DNA of 64,000 nt from Novosphingobium sp. 9 (GTDB lineage Bacteria; Pseudomonadota; Alphaproteobacteria; Sphingomonadales; Sphingomonadaceae). Where the stretch lies: NCBI RefSeq assembly GCF_025340265.1, contig NZ_CP022707.1:1302501-1366500 (forward strand), read 5' to 3'. Under the pieces are notes generated by a model that was not told where the DNA came from, ran no database searches, and saw only the letters and a list, made by a program, of their open reading frames with translations. The translations under genes were made by a program, and so were the position numbers. Positions 52,970-63,418 of this stretch are shown here, piece by piece. Every line of letters starts with the position of its first letter. Position 1 is the first letter of the stretch.

Positions 52970-55123
52970 ATGCTTACTCACACGCGCATGCTGCGCGCCT
53001 TTTTGCTGGCGAGCGCCGGCCTCGTTCCGCTTGCGGCCCATGCGCAGGATGCGCAACCTGCCGGGCAGCAGGTCGATCTCCACTTCACGGTTACGAGAGA
53101 CGGCGGCCCGGCGACTATCGCGACGCAGCCGCTCAACGGGACTACGCAGGACCGGCGCGACTTTGCCCGCAAGGCAGCGGATACCAGCGACACCGCGAAG
53201 CTGCTCAGCGATTTTCCCGGCGTTGCGGTCAATACCGGCGGCGGGTTCTCGTCGATGCCCCGCATCCGTGGCCTGAGCGAGCAGCGTATCCGCATCGTTA
53301 TCGACGGTGTGACTATCGACATGGCCTGTCCGAACGACATGAACACGCCGCTGTCCTATACCGACCCGCAGACGATCGCCTCGATTGCGGTGGTGCCCGG
53401 CGTCGCCCCGGTAAGCATGGGCGGCGACAATATCGGCGGTGTGATCTCCGTTGACAGCGTGGGACCGCGTTTCAACGGGCGTGGCGGGGTGCAGCTTTCG
53501 GGCGAGGCCTCGACGTTCTATCGCAGCAACGGCGATGGCTTCGGTGGCGCGCTCAGCCTGACGGCGGCGGGCAAGAATGTCTCGCTGACCTACACCGGAT
53601 CGTACACCAAGTCGGGCAACTACAATGGCGGTGGCGATCTGGGCACCGTGCATTCGAGCGAATACGAGAAGACCGATCAGGCGCTGGCCCTGGCGGTCAA
53701 CAGCGATGCCGGGCTGTTCCAGTTGAAGGTTGGCTATCACCATTCGCCTTACGAGGGTTTCGTCAACCAGTGGATGGACATGACGAACAACACCTCATGG
53801 TATCTCAACGGGCGCTGGCGCAAGACGTTCGACTGGGGCGATCTCGACTGGACGGGCAACTGGCGGGACACGCGCCATGCGATGAACTTCCTGTCGGACA
53901 AGCAGCCCGGCGACATGCCGATGCGCACCAATGTCCACACGCTCGACACCGCGCTGAAGGCGACGCTGCCGATGGGCGGGCAGGACAAGCTGCGGCTGGG
54001 CGTGGAGGCGCATCACCAGTGGCTGAACGATTTCTGGCCCCCGGTTCCGGGCGATACCACGATGATGGGGCCGGATACCTTCGTGAACGTCAACGGCGCG
54101 CATCGCGACCGGATCGGCGCCTTTGCGGAAGTGGAGAAGCACTGGTCGGATACGCTCTCTACACTTGTGGGTCTGCGCTATGACCGGGTGGAGATGAACA
54201 CCGGCGATGTGCAGGGCTATGGCGACGGGATGATGCAGGCGGCCGATGCAGCGGCGGCGGCGGCGTTCAATGCCGCCGATCACCGCAAGGTCGATCATAA
54301 CTGGAGCGGCAGCGCGATGTTCAGCTGGGCGGCCAGCTCGCTGCTGACGGTGGAACTGGGCTATGCCCACAAGACCCGCTCGCCCAATATCTACGAGCGC
54401 TACACCTGGGGGCAGGGGGCGATGTCGAGCCAGATGGTCGGCTGGTATGGCGACGGCAACGGCTACTACGGCAACCTGAATCTCAAGCCCGAGCGCGCCG
54501 ATACCGTCAGTGCCGCAGTCCGGCTGGCCGGGCAGCTTTCCGGCGAACGGGACTGGTCGGTCAAGGTCTCGCCCTATTACACACACGTCAACGACTACAT
54601 AGACGCGCGCAAGGTGGCCGATTTGTCGAACGGCTTCGCGCAGCTCCAGTTCGATAACGAGCAGGCCGAGTTCTACGGCATCGACGGCACGGCTTCGGTC
54701 ACGCTGGCGAAGGGGCAGGATAGCGAGACGAACCTCGATCTCACCGCCTCATGGGTGCACGGCGAGAACCTGAGCGATGACACACCGCTCTATCATCAGA
54801 TGCCGTTCAACGCGAAGCTGGCGCTCTCGCACCGCCAGGGCGCGCTGGAAGCGGGCGCGGACCTGACTTGGGTGACGCAGAAGACCCGCGTCGATACGGC
54901 ACGCAACGAGCCGGAAACCGGGGGTTATGCGCTGGTCGGGCTCGATGTGGCCTACACGATCGCGGGCGTGCGCTTCAGCGTGTCGGCGGAGAACCTGCTC
55001 GATAAGGCCTATTATCTGCCGCTCGGCGGGATATCGCTGGGTGACTACGATGCGACCGGCGTGCTGCGCGCCGTGCCGGGCATGGGCCGTTCGGTGAACT
55101 TCGGGCTGAGCACCAGCTTCTGA
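52970..55123 (+). CDS. TonB-dependent copper receptor (OprC-like)
   Basis: 717 residues from the ATG at 52970; a Met six codons later is also possible. Signal peptide ending AAHA. In the plug, 'RGLSEQRIRIVIDGVTIDMACPNDMNTPLSYTDP' matches the Cys/Met copper-binding segment of OprC-type receptors. Barrel end LSTSF. Takes up copper through the outer membrane. Follows the DUF2946 gene. Confidence 0.88.
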   Translation: MLTHTRMLRAFLLASAGLVPLAAHAQDAQPAGQQVDLHFTVTRDGGPATIATQPLNGTTQDRRDFARKAADTSDTAKLLSDFPGVAVNTGGGFSSMPRIRGLSEQRIRIVIDGVTIDMACPNDMNTPLSYTDPQTIASIAVVPGVAPVSMGGDNIGGVISVDSVGPRFNGRGGVQLSGEASTFYRSNGDGFGGALSLTAAGKNVSLTYTGSYTKSGNYNGGGDLGTVHSSEYEKTDQALALAVNSDAGLFQLKVGYHHSPYEGFVNQWMDMTNNTSWYLNGRWRKTFDWGDLDWTGNWRDTRHAMNFLSDKQPGDMPMRTNVHTLDTALKATLPMGGQDKLRLGVEAHHQWLNDFWPPVPGDTTMMGPDTFVNVNGAHRDRIGAFAEVEKHWSDTLSTLVGLRYDRVEMNTGDVQGYGDGMMQAADAAAAAAFNAADHRKVDHNWSGSAMFSWAASSLLTVELGYAHKTRSPNIYERYTWGQGAMSSQMVGWYGDGNGYYGNLNLKPERADTVSAAVRLAGQLSGERDWSVKVSPYYTHVNDYIDARKVADLSNGFAQLQFDNEQAEFYGIDGTASVTLAKGQDSETNLDLTASWVHGENLSDDTPLYHQMPFNAKLALSHRQGALEAGADLTWVTQKTRVDTARNEPETGGYALVGLDVAYTIAGVRFSVSAENLLDKAYYLPLGGISLGDYDATGVLRAVPGMGRSVNFGLSTSF

Positions 55124-55145
55124 GTTCACGCCTGACGCCGATACG

Positions 55146-55184
55146 AAAAGGCCGGGCGTCCCTTGTGGGAGGCCCGGCCTTTTT
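55146..55184. terminator. Bidirectional terminator between copper receptor and rpoH
   Basis: AAAAGGCCGGGC / GCCCGGCCTTTT stem with a short GC-rich loop. Confidence 0.85.
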
Positions 55185-55207
55185 CATTAGCTTATGTCGA
55201 GGGCGGC

Positions 55208-56113
55208 TCAGCCTGCGGCGAGCATCCGTTTGTCCGAGGCGATGCGGTTCATCGCCTTCTGCAGCTTCTCGAAGGCGCGCACCTCGATCTGGCGCACGCG
55301 CTCGCGGCTGACGTGGTAGACCTGGCTCAGCTCTTCCAGCGTCTTGGGATCGTCGGTCAGCCGGCGTTCGGTGAGGATGTCGCGTTCCCGCTCGTTGAGG
55401 CCTTCCATGGCTTCGACGAGCATGTCGTGACGCACCGAAGCCTCTTCGGCATCGGCCACCGTCTCGTCCTGCAGCGGTCGGTCATCCTGCAGGATGTCCA
55501 TCCACTGGCCTTCGCCTTCCTCGCGCAGCGAGACGTTGAGCGAGGCATCGCCGCCCATCATCATGCGCCGGTTCATGTTGACGACCTCGGTCTCCGACAC
55601 GCCCAGCGTCGTCGCGATCTTGGCGACGTCGTCCGGGTGCAGATCGGTGTCCTCGTAGGCGTCGAGGTTCTTCTTCATGCGGCGCAGGTTGAAGAACAGC
55701 TTCTTCTGCGCAGCGGTGGTGCCCATCTTCACGAGGCTCCACGACCGCAGGATATATTCCTGGATCGAGGCCTTGATCCACCACATCGCATATGTCGCGA
55801 GGCGGAAGCCGCGATCGGGTTCGAACTTCTTGACGCCCTGCATCAGGCCGATGTTGCCTTCGGAAATCAGCTCGGACACCGGCAGGCCGTAGCCGCGGTA
55901 ACCCATCGCGATCTTCGAGACGAGTCGCAGATGGCTCGTGACGAGCTGGGCTGCCGATTCGGGGTCCTGATGGTCCTGATACCGCTTGGCGAGCATGTAC
56001 TCCTGCTCGGGCGACAGAAGCGGAAACTTACGGATTTCCGACAGATAGCGGTTGAGGCTCTGCTCACCACCCAGTGTCGGCACCGTCGGCAGGTTGCGTT
56101 GCTTGTTGCTCAC
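55208..56113 (-). CDS. rpoH: RNA polymerase heat-shock sigma factor
   Basis: 301 residues from the GTG at 56111-56113, preceded by AGGACGG; an in-frame ATG 12 codons earlier lacks a ribosome site. Sigma region 2 'LRLVSKIAMGYRGYGLPVSELISEGNIGLMQGVKKFEPDRGFRLATYAMWWI', the RpoH box QKKLFFNLRR that separates it from RpoD, and region 4 'LEELSQVYHVSRERVRQIEVRAFEKL'. Directs heat-shock genes, probably including clpP in this window. Confidence 0.95.
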   Translation of the reverse strand: MSNKQRNLPTVPTLGGEQSLNRYLSEIRKFPLLSPEQEYMLAKRYQDHQDPESAAQLVTSHLRLVSKIAMGYRGYGLPVSELISEGNIGLMQGVKKFEPDRGFRLATYAMWWIKASIQEYILRSWSLVKMGTTAAQKKLFFNLRRMKKNLDAYEDTDLHPDDVAKIATTLGVSETEVVNMNRRMMMGGDASLNVSLREEGEGQWMDILQDDRPLQDETVADAEEASVRHDMLVEAMEGLNERERDILTERRLTDDPKTLEELSQVYHVSRERVRQIEVRAFEKLQKAMNRIASDKRMLAAG

Positions 56114-56210
56114 GATAATCCGTCCTTTCCAAGGTCGGTCTGCGGTCAAAGACCCTTGCTAGGCATCTTAACTTGCAGCCACCTGTTCGCGTTAGCACAA
56201 ATCTTCGATT

Positions 56211-57155
56211 TCAGTGTCGCAATTCATCGATCAGTGCCTGCATGTCGGCAGGAACGGGACTGGTGAAATGGACCTTCTCTCCCTTAACGGGATGGAGGAA
56301 CCCGAGTTCCGCAGCATGGAGCGCCTGGCGGGAAAATTGCAGTCGCGAGAGCAACTGGCGAAGGGCGGAAGGGGTTCTGCCATAAACAGGGTCCCCCAAT
56401 AGCGCATGGCCGATTGACGACATGTGAACGCGTACCTGATGCGTGCGCCCGGTCTCCAGCCGGCACTCCACAAGGCTTGCGTTCTTGAGCTTTTCCATCG
56501 TCTTGAAGTGCGTGACGGCGTGCTTGCCGCGACCGTCCTCCACCAGCGCCATCTTCTTGCGGTCCGCAGTGGAGCGCCCGATCGCGCCGCGCACGGTGCC
56601 GGCCATCGGCATCGGATGCCCGCCGACGACGGCGTGATAGGCGCGCTCGATCGAGTGGTCGGCGAACTGCACGGCGAGGCCCTCGTGCGCCTTGTCGGTC
56701 TTGGCGACGACCAGCAGCCCCGAGGTGTCCTTGTCGATGCGATGGACGATGCCGGGGCGGGCAACGCCGCCGATTCCCGATAGCTGGCCCTCGCAATGGT
56801 GGAGCAGGGCATTGACCAGCGTGCCGTCGAGGTTTCCGGCGGCGGGATGGACGACGAGCCCGGCGGGCTTGTCCACGACGATCAGGTATTCGTCCTCGAA
56901 CACGACGCTGAGCGGAATGTCCTGCGGCTGAGCCTCGGCGAGGATCGCGGGCGGCACGTCGATAGCGAACACTGTTCCGGCAGCGATCTTGAGCGAGGCC
57001 TGCGCAGCGGGTTTTCCCGCCACCTGAATACGGCCTTCGCCCATCAGCGCCTTGATACGTTCGCGCGACAAACCGCTGGCTTCGGCGAGCGCCTTGTCGA
57101 GCCGCTGCCCGTCGCTGGCGATCACGCCTTCCAAGATACTTTCATGAGCCCCCAT
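56211..57155 (-). CDS. rluD: Ribosomal large subunit pseudouridine synthase D
   Basis: 314 residues from the ATG at 57153-57155. S4-like RNA-binding domain (RLDKALAEASGLSRERIKALMGEGRIQV), then the RluA-family catalytic motif GIVHRIDKDTSGLLVVAKT with the active-site Asp, and 'LETGRTHQVRVHMSSIGHALLGDPVYG'. Modifies 23S rRNA helix 69. Its start overlaps the divergent M67 gene's first ATG. Confidence 0.93.
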   Translation of the reverse strand: MGAHESILEGVIASDGQRLDKALAEASGLSRERIKALMGEGRIQVAGKPAAQASLKIAAGTVFAIDVPPAILAEAQPQDIPLSVVFEDEYLIVVDKPAGLVVHPAAGNLDGTLVNALLHHCEGQLSGIGGVARPGIVHRIDKDTSGLLVVAKTDKAHEGLAVQFADHSIERAYHAVVGGHPMPMAGTVRGAIGRSTADRKKMALVEDGRGKHAVTHFKTMEKLKNASLVECRLETGRTHQVRVHMSSIGHALLGDPVYGRTPSALRQLLSRLQFSRQALHAAELGFLHPVKGEKVHFTSPVPADMQALIDELRH

Positions 57156-57588
57156 GTCTCGATACCATGTGGGGATGCCCGTCACCCTGACAAGGTCCCT
57201 CCACGCGAATCTTCTGGAAGAAGCGCGCGACCATCATCCGCGCGAGTGTTGTGGACTGCTGCTGGGCGAGGGTGATCGCATCGATTCGCTGGTTCCGGCG
57301 CCCAACGTCGCGGCAACGCCTGAAACGCATTTCGAGATCGATCCGGTCGTTCTGCTGGCAGCGCATCGCCGTGCGAGGGAAAGTGCGGCGGCGCAGATCG
57401 TGGGCTATTATCATTCGCATCCCAACGGTTTGGCAGAGCCATCTGGCACCGACAGGCAACATTCCACCGGCGATTTGCGCATATGGGCGATCATCGCGGA
57501 CGGGCAGGTTGCATTCTTCCGCGATAGCGGGAATGGTTTTTCCAAGCTGGACGGATACGTCGCCGACGACGCCTGCACCGACTCGTGA
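57154..57588 (+). CDS. M67 family (JAB/MPN) metalloprotease
   Basis: 144 residues; a Met seven codons in (57175) is an alternative start. JAMM motif HSHPNGLAEPSGTD with the Glu in HPRECCGLLLGE. Bacterial members act on ubiquitin-like or sulfur-carrier proteins, or on peptide amides. The gene overlaps the divergent rluD start by two bases. Partner unknown. Confidence 0.87.
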   Translation: MSRYHVGMPVTLTRSLHANLLEEARDHHPRECCGLLLGEGDRIDSLVPAPNVAATPETHFEIDPVVLLAAHRRARESAAAQIVGYYHSHPNGLAEPSGTDRQHSTGDLRIWAIIADGQVAFFRDSGNGFSKLDGYVADDACTDS

Positions 57589-57676
57589 GTCGCCATGACT
57601 TTAGCAGTAGGGGAAGGGCGCCGCAGCAGTGGGTGCGATCCGCGTCAGGACAAGAATACGAAAGCCGGAACGTTTC

Positions 57677-58318
57677 ATGACGACAAGTCCCGTCGAACTC
57701 GCAAGTCTCCTGTGTTCCCGCCTTTGCCATGACATGCTCAGCCCGGTCGGCGCGCTCTCCAACGGCCTCGAACTGCTGCAGGACGAGAATGATCCGGAGA
57801 TGCGCAAACGCTGCTTCGAACTGCTGGAGCAGAGCGCCAAGGTTTCGACCGACAAGCTGAAGTTCTTCCGCCTTGCCTTCGGGGCTGCCGGGGGCTTCGG
57901 CGACATGGTGGCCGTGCGCGAGGCGCGTGAACTGGTTGATGCGCTGATCGCCAACAACGCGCGTATCTCGGTGAACTGGGTGCTGCGCAGCGAGCAACTG
58001 GCCAAGCCCGCGATCAAGACGCTGCTGAACTTCGCGCTGGTGGGTATCGATGCCCTGCCGCGTGGCGGTACGCTGGACATCGCCGCAGAGCTTAGCGGCG
58101 GTGTGACAGAGATCGCCATGCGCGCCAGCGGTCCGCGAATCGCTTTCGACCGCGACATCGGCCGCGCGCTGGAGGGCACGCTGCCCGATGGCGACCTTTC
58201 CAGCCGCACCGCGCCTGCCGCGATGGTGCAGCAACTCGCCAAGGCGCTGGGCGGTCAGGTCCAGTCGATGCTGACAGACGACGCGCTGGTGCTCGGCGCG
58301 GTGCTTCCTTCGGTCTGA
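57677..58318 (+). CDS. chpT: Histidine phosphotransferase ChpT
   Basis: 213 residues from the ATG at 57677. The phospho-accepting His is in LCSRLCHDMLSPVGALSNGLELL, the dimerisation helix of ChpT; the rest is a degenerate Bergerat-like domain without ATP motifs. In alphaproteobacteria ChpT passes phosphate from CckA to CtrA and CpdR. It supports the taxonomic call. The amidase gene follows after 19 bases. Confidence 0.88.
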   Translation: MTTSPVELASLLCSRLCHDMLSPVGALSNGLELLQDENDPEMRKRCFELLEQSAKVSTDKLKFFRLAFGAAGGFGDMVAVREARELVDALIANNARISVNWVLRSEQLAKPAIKTLLNFALVGIDALPRGGTLDIAAELSGGVTEIAMRASGPRIAFDRDIGRALEGTLPDGDLSSRTAPAAMVQQLAKALGGQVQSMLTDDALVLGAVLPSV

Positions 58319-58337
58319 GGCGGGGGAGGGCGGCAGG

Positions 58338-59072
58338 ATGAACAGCGGCCCGGTCAATCAGTGGCCCATCAATCGCTGGCTGGTCAACCGGATCGTCGCC
58401 TCGCCCAACCATAACGTCCGCAAGCGCCCGATCTCGATGGTCGTACTGCACTACACCGGCATGAAAAGCGCCGACGAGGCGCTGGAGCGGATGTGCGATC
58501 CCGAGGCGGAAGTCTCGGCGCACTACATGATCGACGAGGAAGGCTTGGTCACTTCTCTGGTGCCCGAGGAACGCCGGGCGTGGCATGCGGGGCGCTCGTC
58601 CTGGCGGGGTGAGACCGATGTGAACTCGGCCAGTATCGGTATCGAACTGGTCAATCCGGGGCACGAGTGGGGTTATCGCCCGTTCCCCGAGCCGCAGATG
58701 GATGCGCTGCTGCCGCTGTTGGCCGACATCATCGATCGCCACGACATTCCGCGTGCCAACGTCGTCGGCCATTCGGATGTGGCCCCGGCGCGCAAGACCG
58801 ATCCGGGCGAGTATTTCGACTGGGCACGTCTTGGCGAACTGGGGCTCGCGCTGGATATTCCGGCGGCGAAGATGAACCTTTTCTACGACAATCCCGGCGC
58901 CTTCTTCCTCGCGCTGGAGCGGTTCGGCTACGACATCTCCGACCAACCGGCCGCCGTCACTGCGTTTCAGCGTCGCTGGAGGCCGGAAATCATCGATGGA
59001 GAGGTCGATGGACAGATCGGCGGAATTCTCTTCGAACTGCTGTTGGAGCGCGACACGGGTCGTGCTAGGTGA
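58338..59072 (+). CDS. N-acetylmuramoyl-L-alanine amidase, AmiD type
   Basis: 244 residues. Amidase_2 domain with zinc ligands in 'ISMVVLHYTGM', AWHAGRSSW and GHSDVAPARKTDPG. C-terminal ~70 residues form a peptidoglycan-binding-like domain (PAAVTAFQRRW). No signal peptide is visible. Cleaves the amide between muramic acid and the stem peptide, typically in muropeptide recycling. Confidence 0.9.
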   Translation: MNSGPVNQWPINRWLVNRIVASPNHNVRKRPISMVVLHYTGMKSADEALERMCDPEAEVSAHYMIDEEGLVTSLVPEERRAWHAGRSSWRGETDVNSASIGIELVNPGHEWGYRPFPEPQMDALLPLLADIIDRHDIPRANVVGHSDVAPARKTDPGEYFDWARLGELGLALDIPAAKMNLFYDNPGAFFLALERFGYDISDQPAAVTAFQRRWRPEIIDGEVDGQIGGILFELLLERDTGRAR

Positions 59073-59078
59073 CCGCCC

Positions 59079-59523
<445 letters not shown>

Positions 59524-59570
59524 CCTGGGCCTTGTTTGGCCCTCTTTTCCAGAATCGTCGCGAGCCGTGG

Positions 59571-60371
59571 TCAGGCTGGCAGCAGTGCAGCTTCGACGGG
59601 GCCCTCGGCTGTTTCGCTCGCCTGGATCAGCCAGCGTTCGGAGCCTTGGAGGCCAAGCGCGGTTAGGCGACCGTGGACGTAGGAGCCGGTATCGATGCCG
59701 ATGCGATTGGGGCGAAAGTCGGGTTCTTCGAAGATCGTGTGGCCATGGACGATAACTGCGCCGAAATCACCGCGATGGCTGAGGAACGGTTCGCGGATCC
59801 AGCGGCAGTCCTGCGCCATCTGGCGTTCCAGCGGCACGCCGGGCCGGATTCCGGCATGTACGAAAAAGTAACCGCCGATAGCGTTAGAATTCCTGAACCC
59901 GTCGATGAACGCGAAATCCTCATCCGGGATAGCAATACACATTGCGCGCTGGATGTCTTCGAGGTCGCCGCCGTCTAGCAGGGCTTGCGGCACACCGTAG
60001 GAGCGCAAGGTCTCGAAACCGCCGAATTTCAGGAACATGCGCAAGGCGTCCAGATCGTCGCGGGCGCGGATCATCTGTTCTTCATGATTGCCCTTGATCA
60101 GTACCAGCGAACGTTGCGTGGACCATTCGCGGACCTTGCGAAGGACGCCAGCACTGTCGGGGCCGCGATCCACCAGATCGCCAAGCATGACGACGCTGAC
60201 ATGCGCGGACGGGCGACTGGCGTCGTCGCTCTCGATTGCGGAGATCAGTGTATCGAGCAAGTCCAGGCGACCATGCACGTCGCCGATCGCGTAAACGCGT
60301 TCACCGGGAGGGACTGTTGCGGTGATAGACCCTGCACGGGCGGGTTTGAAGCGGTTGAAAAAGCCTAGCAT
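59571..60371 (-). CDS. PPP-type metallophosphoesterase / serine-threonine phosphatase
   Basis: 266 residues with the full motif set: YAIGDVHGRLD, LGDLVDRGPDS, KGNHEEQM, FVHAGI and VHGHT. Binuclear metal enzymes; bacterial members dephosphorylate proteins or Ap4A. Single gene, between rnpB and the porin upstream region. Substrate not predictable. Confidence 0.9.
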   Translation of the reverse strand: MLGFFNRFKPARAGSITATVPPGERVYAIGDVHGRLDLLDTLISAIESDDASRPSAHVSVVMLGDLVDRGPDSAGVLRKVREWSTQRSLVLIKGNHEEQMIRARDDLDALRMFLKFGGFETLRSYGVPQALLDGGDLEDIQRAMCIAIPDEDFAFIDGFRNSNAIGGYFFVHAGIRPGVPLERQMAQDCRWIREPFLSHRGDFGAVIVHGHTIFEEPDFRPNRIGIDTGSYVHGRLTALGLQGSERWLIQASETAEGPVEAALLPA

Positions 60372-60613
60372 GCGTTCCAGAGACTATAGTGTTCGGTTAG
60401 CGATATGACAACATGCAAGCAAATCCTGCGCCCAGTGGCGTAAAATCAACACATTGTTGCACAAATGTAAGTCAAAAGCAGATTTTTCTTGTGCAGTGCA
60501 CTGGTGCGGTGCAGCATATGACCTGTCGACGGCAGGTGACGCCCAGCAAGAGGTGCAGTCCGGCGGCGCAGGTGGGACGAAGAACCCATAAAGAACATGT
60601 GAGGGAATACACA

Positions 60614-61378
60614 ATGCAGACGTCTGTCCGCGGCCTCCTGGCCGCCTGCCTTCTCGCGGGTACTGCACTCGCGGCAACTCCGGCGCTGGCCGATGACGCG
60701 GATGCTCCCAAGGCGATCACCATTACCGGCAACGTGGCGCTGACCACCGACTACCGCTTCCGCGGCGTGTCGCTGTCTGGCGGCGATCCGGCGATCCAGG
60801 GCGGTATCACGATTACCCATGAAAGCGGCTTCTATGTCAGCACCTGGTCCTCTTCGCTTCAGCAGACAGATGTCTATGGTAGCCAAGAACTCGATCTGAT
60901 CGGTGGCTGGAGCGGCAACATCGGTGGCGGGCTCAAGCTCGACGCGGGTCTGCTGTACTACGTCTATCCCAGCGGCCATGTCGGTAACGGCAACTATTGG
61001 GAGCCTTACGCTTCGGTCTCCGGCACCGTTGGTCCGGCCTCGCTCAAGGTGGGTATGGCATATGACTGGAAGCAGAAGGGCGTGACCACTTATGCAGGCA
61101 ACAAAGCCGACAACCTTTACCTTTACGGTAATGTCGATGTTGCCATTCCGAAGACCCCGCTGACGGTTTCCGGGCACCTCGGTTATACTGATGGTACGCT
61201 GGCTCCGGGTTATCTGACAGGCAACGGCGACAAGACCGGCTGGGATTATTCCATCGGCGCTTCGGCAACCGTCTATGGTCCGCTGTCGATCGGCGTGTCC
61301 TATATCGGCGTGAGCGGCCCTTCGGTGGACGGCTATACCGACGATACCGTGGTTGGGACGCTTACCGCATCGTTCTGA
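60614..61378 (+). CDS. TorF family putative porin
   Basis: 254 residues from the ATG at 60614 with GAGGGAA upstream. Signal peptide ending PALA, then beta-strand-rich sequence: 'NVALTTDYRFRGVSLSGGDPAIQGG' is the TorF-family start, and the C-terminus ends in Phe (TLTASF), as for outer-membrane barrels. The ~240 bases upstream are AT-richer, with a palindromic TGCAGTGCA element. Solute unknown. Confidence 0.85.
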   Translation: MQTSVRGLLAACLLAGTALAATPALADDADAPKAITITGNVALTTDYRFRGVSLSGGDPAIQGGITITHESGFYVSTWSSSLQQTDVYGSQELDLIGGWSGNIGGGLKLDAGLLYYVYPSGHVGNGNYWEPYASVSGTVGPASLKVGMAYDWKQKGVTTYAGNKADNLYLYGNVDVAIPKTPLTVSGHLGYTDGTLAPGYLTGNGDKTGWDYSIGASATVYGPLSIGVSYIGVSGPSVDGYTDDTVVGTLTASF

Positions 61379-61400
61379 TTTTTGCGATTTCCATGTGCGA

Positions 61401-61433
61401 AGCCCGCCCGGAGCGATCCTGGCGGGCTTTTGC
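61401..61433 (+). terminator. Rho-independent terminator after the porin
   Basis: AGCCCGCC / GGCGGGCTTTT hairpin, 23 bases after the stop. Confidence 0.7.
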
Positions 61434-61598
61434 TTATGGGTGTCATAACGCTGCGGGGGTGGAGTGAAGCGGTGGTTTGGGTTTAGATGGCCTGTCGATG
61501 GTGAACGGCACCGTGCCTTTGAGGCAATCCCATGGCCGGTTGCACCGCGTCACTGCCGGACGGGCCAGAACGGCCTGTCGAATCAGGGAACTAGCGCT

Positions 61599-62027
61599 TT
61601 GACCAAATATCTCCACAGCATGATCCGGGTGACTGACCCGGACGCTACGATTGCCTTCTTCGACTTGATTGGCGTGAAGGAAACGCGCCGTTTCTCATCA
61701 GAGCAGGGGCGCTTCACGTTGATCTATCTTGCCGCGCCGGGGCAGGATGCAGAGGTCGAACTGACCTATAACTGGCCGGCGGAAGGCGGCGCTGGCGAAA
61801 CGTATACCGGAGGGCGCAATTTTGGTCATCTCGCCTTCGAGGTCGAGGACATCTATGCGACCTGCCAGACGCTGCTGGATGCAGGGGTGACGATCAACCG
61901 TCCGCCGCGCGATGGCCACATGGCTTTTGTCCGCACGCCCGACGGCATCTCCATCGAACTGCTTCAGGACGGTCGCCTGCCGCCGCAGGAGCCCTGGGCA
62001 AGCATGGAAAACACCGGCACCTGGTAA
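61599..62027 (+). CDS. gloA: Lactoylglutathione lyase (glyoxalase I family)
   Basis: 142 residues from a TTG at 61599 preceded by AGGGA; the frame is open further upstream but the family starts here (KYLHSMIRVTDPDATIAFFD). Metal ligands His6 (LHSMIRV), a Glu in VELTYNW, His in NFGHLAFEV and Glu in SIELLQ. Converts the methylglyoxal-glutathione adduct to S-lactoylglutathione. Convergent with nhaA. Confidence 0.9.
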   Translation: MTKYLHSMIRVTDPDATIAFFDLIGVKETRRFSSEQGRFTLIYLAAPGQDAEVELTYNWPAEGGAGETYTGGRNFGHLAFEVEDIYATCQTLLDAGVTINRPPRDGHMAFVRTPDGISIELLQDGRLPPQEPWASMENTGTW

Positions 62028-62034
62028 GCCGAGT

Positions 62035-62069
62035 GCAGGGCGACGAGGTGCACGACCTCGTCGCCCTGC
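62035..62069. terminator. Long hairpin between gloA and nhaA
   Basis: A perfect 15-bp stem GCAGGGCGACGAGGT / ACCTCGTCGCCCTGC with a five-base loop; no T run, so it may act as a bidirectional terminator or transcript stabiliser. Confidence 0.55.
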
Positions 62070-62075
62070 GTTCGA

Positions 62076-63307
62076 TCAGGTTGAAGATGGAATCGAGGTC
62101 ACTGTCGTAGCGATGGCTTGCTTTGCCCCGTGTGACGGCGTCAGTCGCAGGATCACATAACCCAGCAGGGCGGAAAGAACCGAACCGGTCAGTACGCCGA
62201 GCTTGGCTTCCTCTACCAGATGAGGGTGATCGGGAAACGCCAGTGCAGCAATGAACAGGCTCATCGTGAAGCCGATCCCGCACAATACCGATAGGCCCCA
62301 TAGCTGGACCCATGTCGTCCCGGCAGGGCGCGGGGCGATCCCCAGCCGGTCCGCCACGACGATGGCAGTGAATATGCCGACCTGCTTGCCGAGAAACAGG
62401 CCTGCTGCCACGCCCAGCGGAACCGGGTCGAGCAGACCGGCCAGCCCGATACCGGCCAGCGCAACTCCAGCATTGGCAAATCCGAACAGCGGTACGATCA
62501 CATAGCTGTTCCAGGGCACCAGGGCATGTTCCAGTCTGAGCAGCATCGAATCGCCCTTGAGCGGGCGCAGCGGAATGCAGAAAGCGGCGAGAACTCCGGC
62601 GATGGTTGCATGGATTCCGGAATTGAGGACGCACAACCACAGCCCCAAGGCGAGCACCAGATAAGGCGAAGCGCTTGCCACGCCGCGTCGGTTGAGCAGG
62701 ATCAGGCCGCCCAGACACAGGATCGCCCCCAAGGCCCAGGCCATGGCGATTTGTGCCGTGTAGAACAGCGCAATGATGAGTACCGCGCCCAGATCGTCGA
62801 CGATGGCGACTGTAAGCAGGAACAGCCGCAGCGAGGGGGAATACGCTTGCCCAGCATGGCGAGCACGCCGACCGCGAATGCAATGTCGGTTGCCGCGGGT
62901 ATCGCCCAGCCGCGCGGGATAGGTGCAGCGGAGCCCGCGAAGCCAAGATAGAGCAGTGCCGGCCCGGCCATGCCGGCCATTGCGGCCATCACCGGCAGTC
63001 GCCGTCGAGCCGGGTTGGAAAGGTCGCCATCGAGCACCTCGCGCTTGATCTCGAGGCCGACGACAAAGAAGAATATCGCCATAAGGCCGTCGTTGATCCA
63101 GGCATGCAGCGTATTCAGCGCGGCAAGTGGCATCCACGCAAATTCGTGATGGAAGATGTCATGGTAAGCGCCGGAGGCAGCGCTGTTCGCCATGATCATC
63201 GCCAATACCGCAACGGCGATCAGCATCAGGCCTGCTGATGCTTCGCCTCCCATTAACTTTGTGAAACCGCGCGCGAGCGTGTTGGCCAAGTGGCGGCGCG
63301 CAGTCAT
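62076..63307 (-). CDS. nhaA: Na+/H+ antiporter NhaA (one-base frameshift in this sequence)
   Basis: About 410 residues after adding one base to the run at 62835-62839, which restores VLAMLGKRIPPSLRLFLLTV. The first frame has 'NDGLMAIFFFVVGLEIKREVLDGDL' and 'PAATDIAFAVGVLAML'; the second 'IVDDLGAVLIIALFYT', together carrying the ATDIAF and DDLGA motifs with the paired Asp of the ion site. Twelve helices. Exports Na+ at alkaline pH. Confidence 0.87.
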
Positions 63308-63418
63308 ACAGTTGTCCTCGGGTAAATACTGAGTTCGAGATTCTGGTTCATTGTCCGCAGCCTACCGTGTGCTTCGGCAAAGGACCAGCATTGCGGGTTC
63401 TGAATCGTCGGGGGCGGC

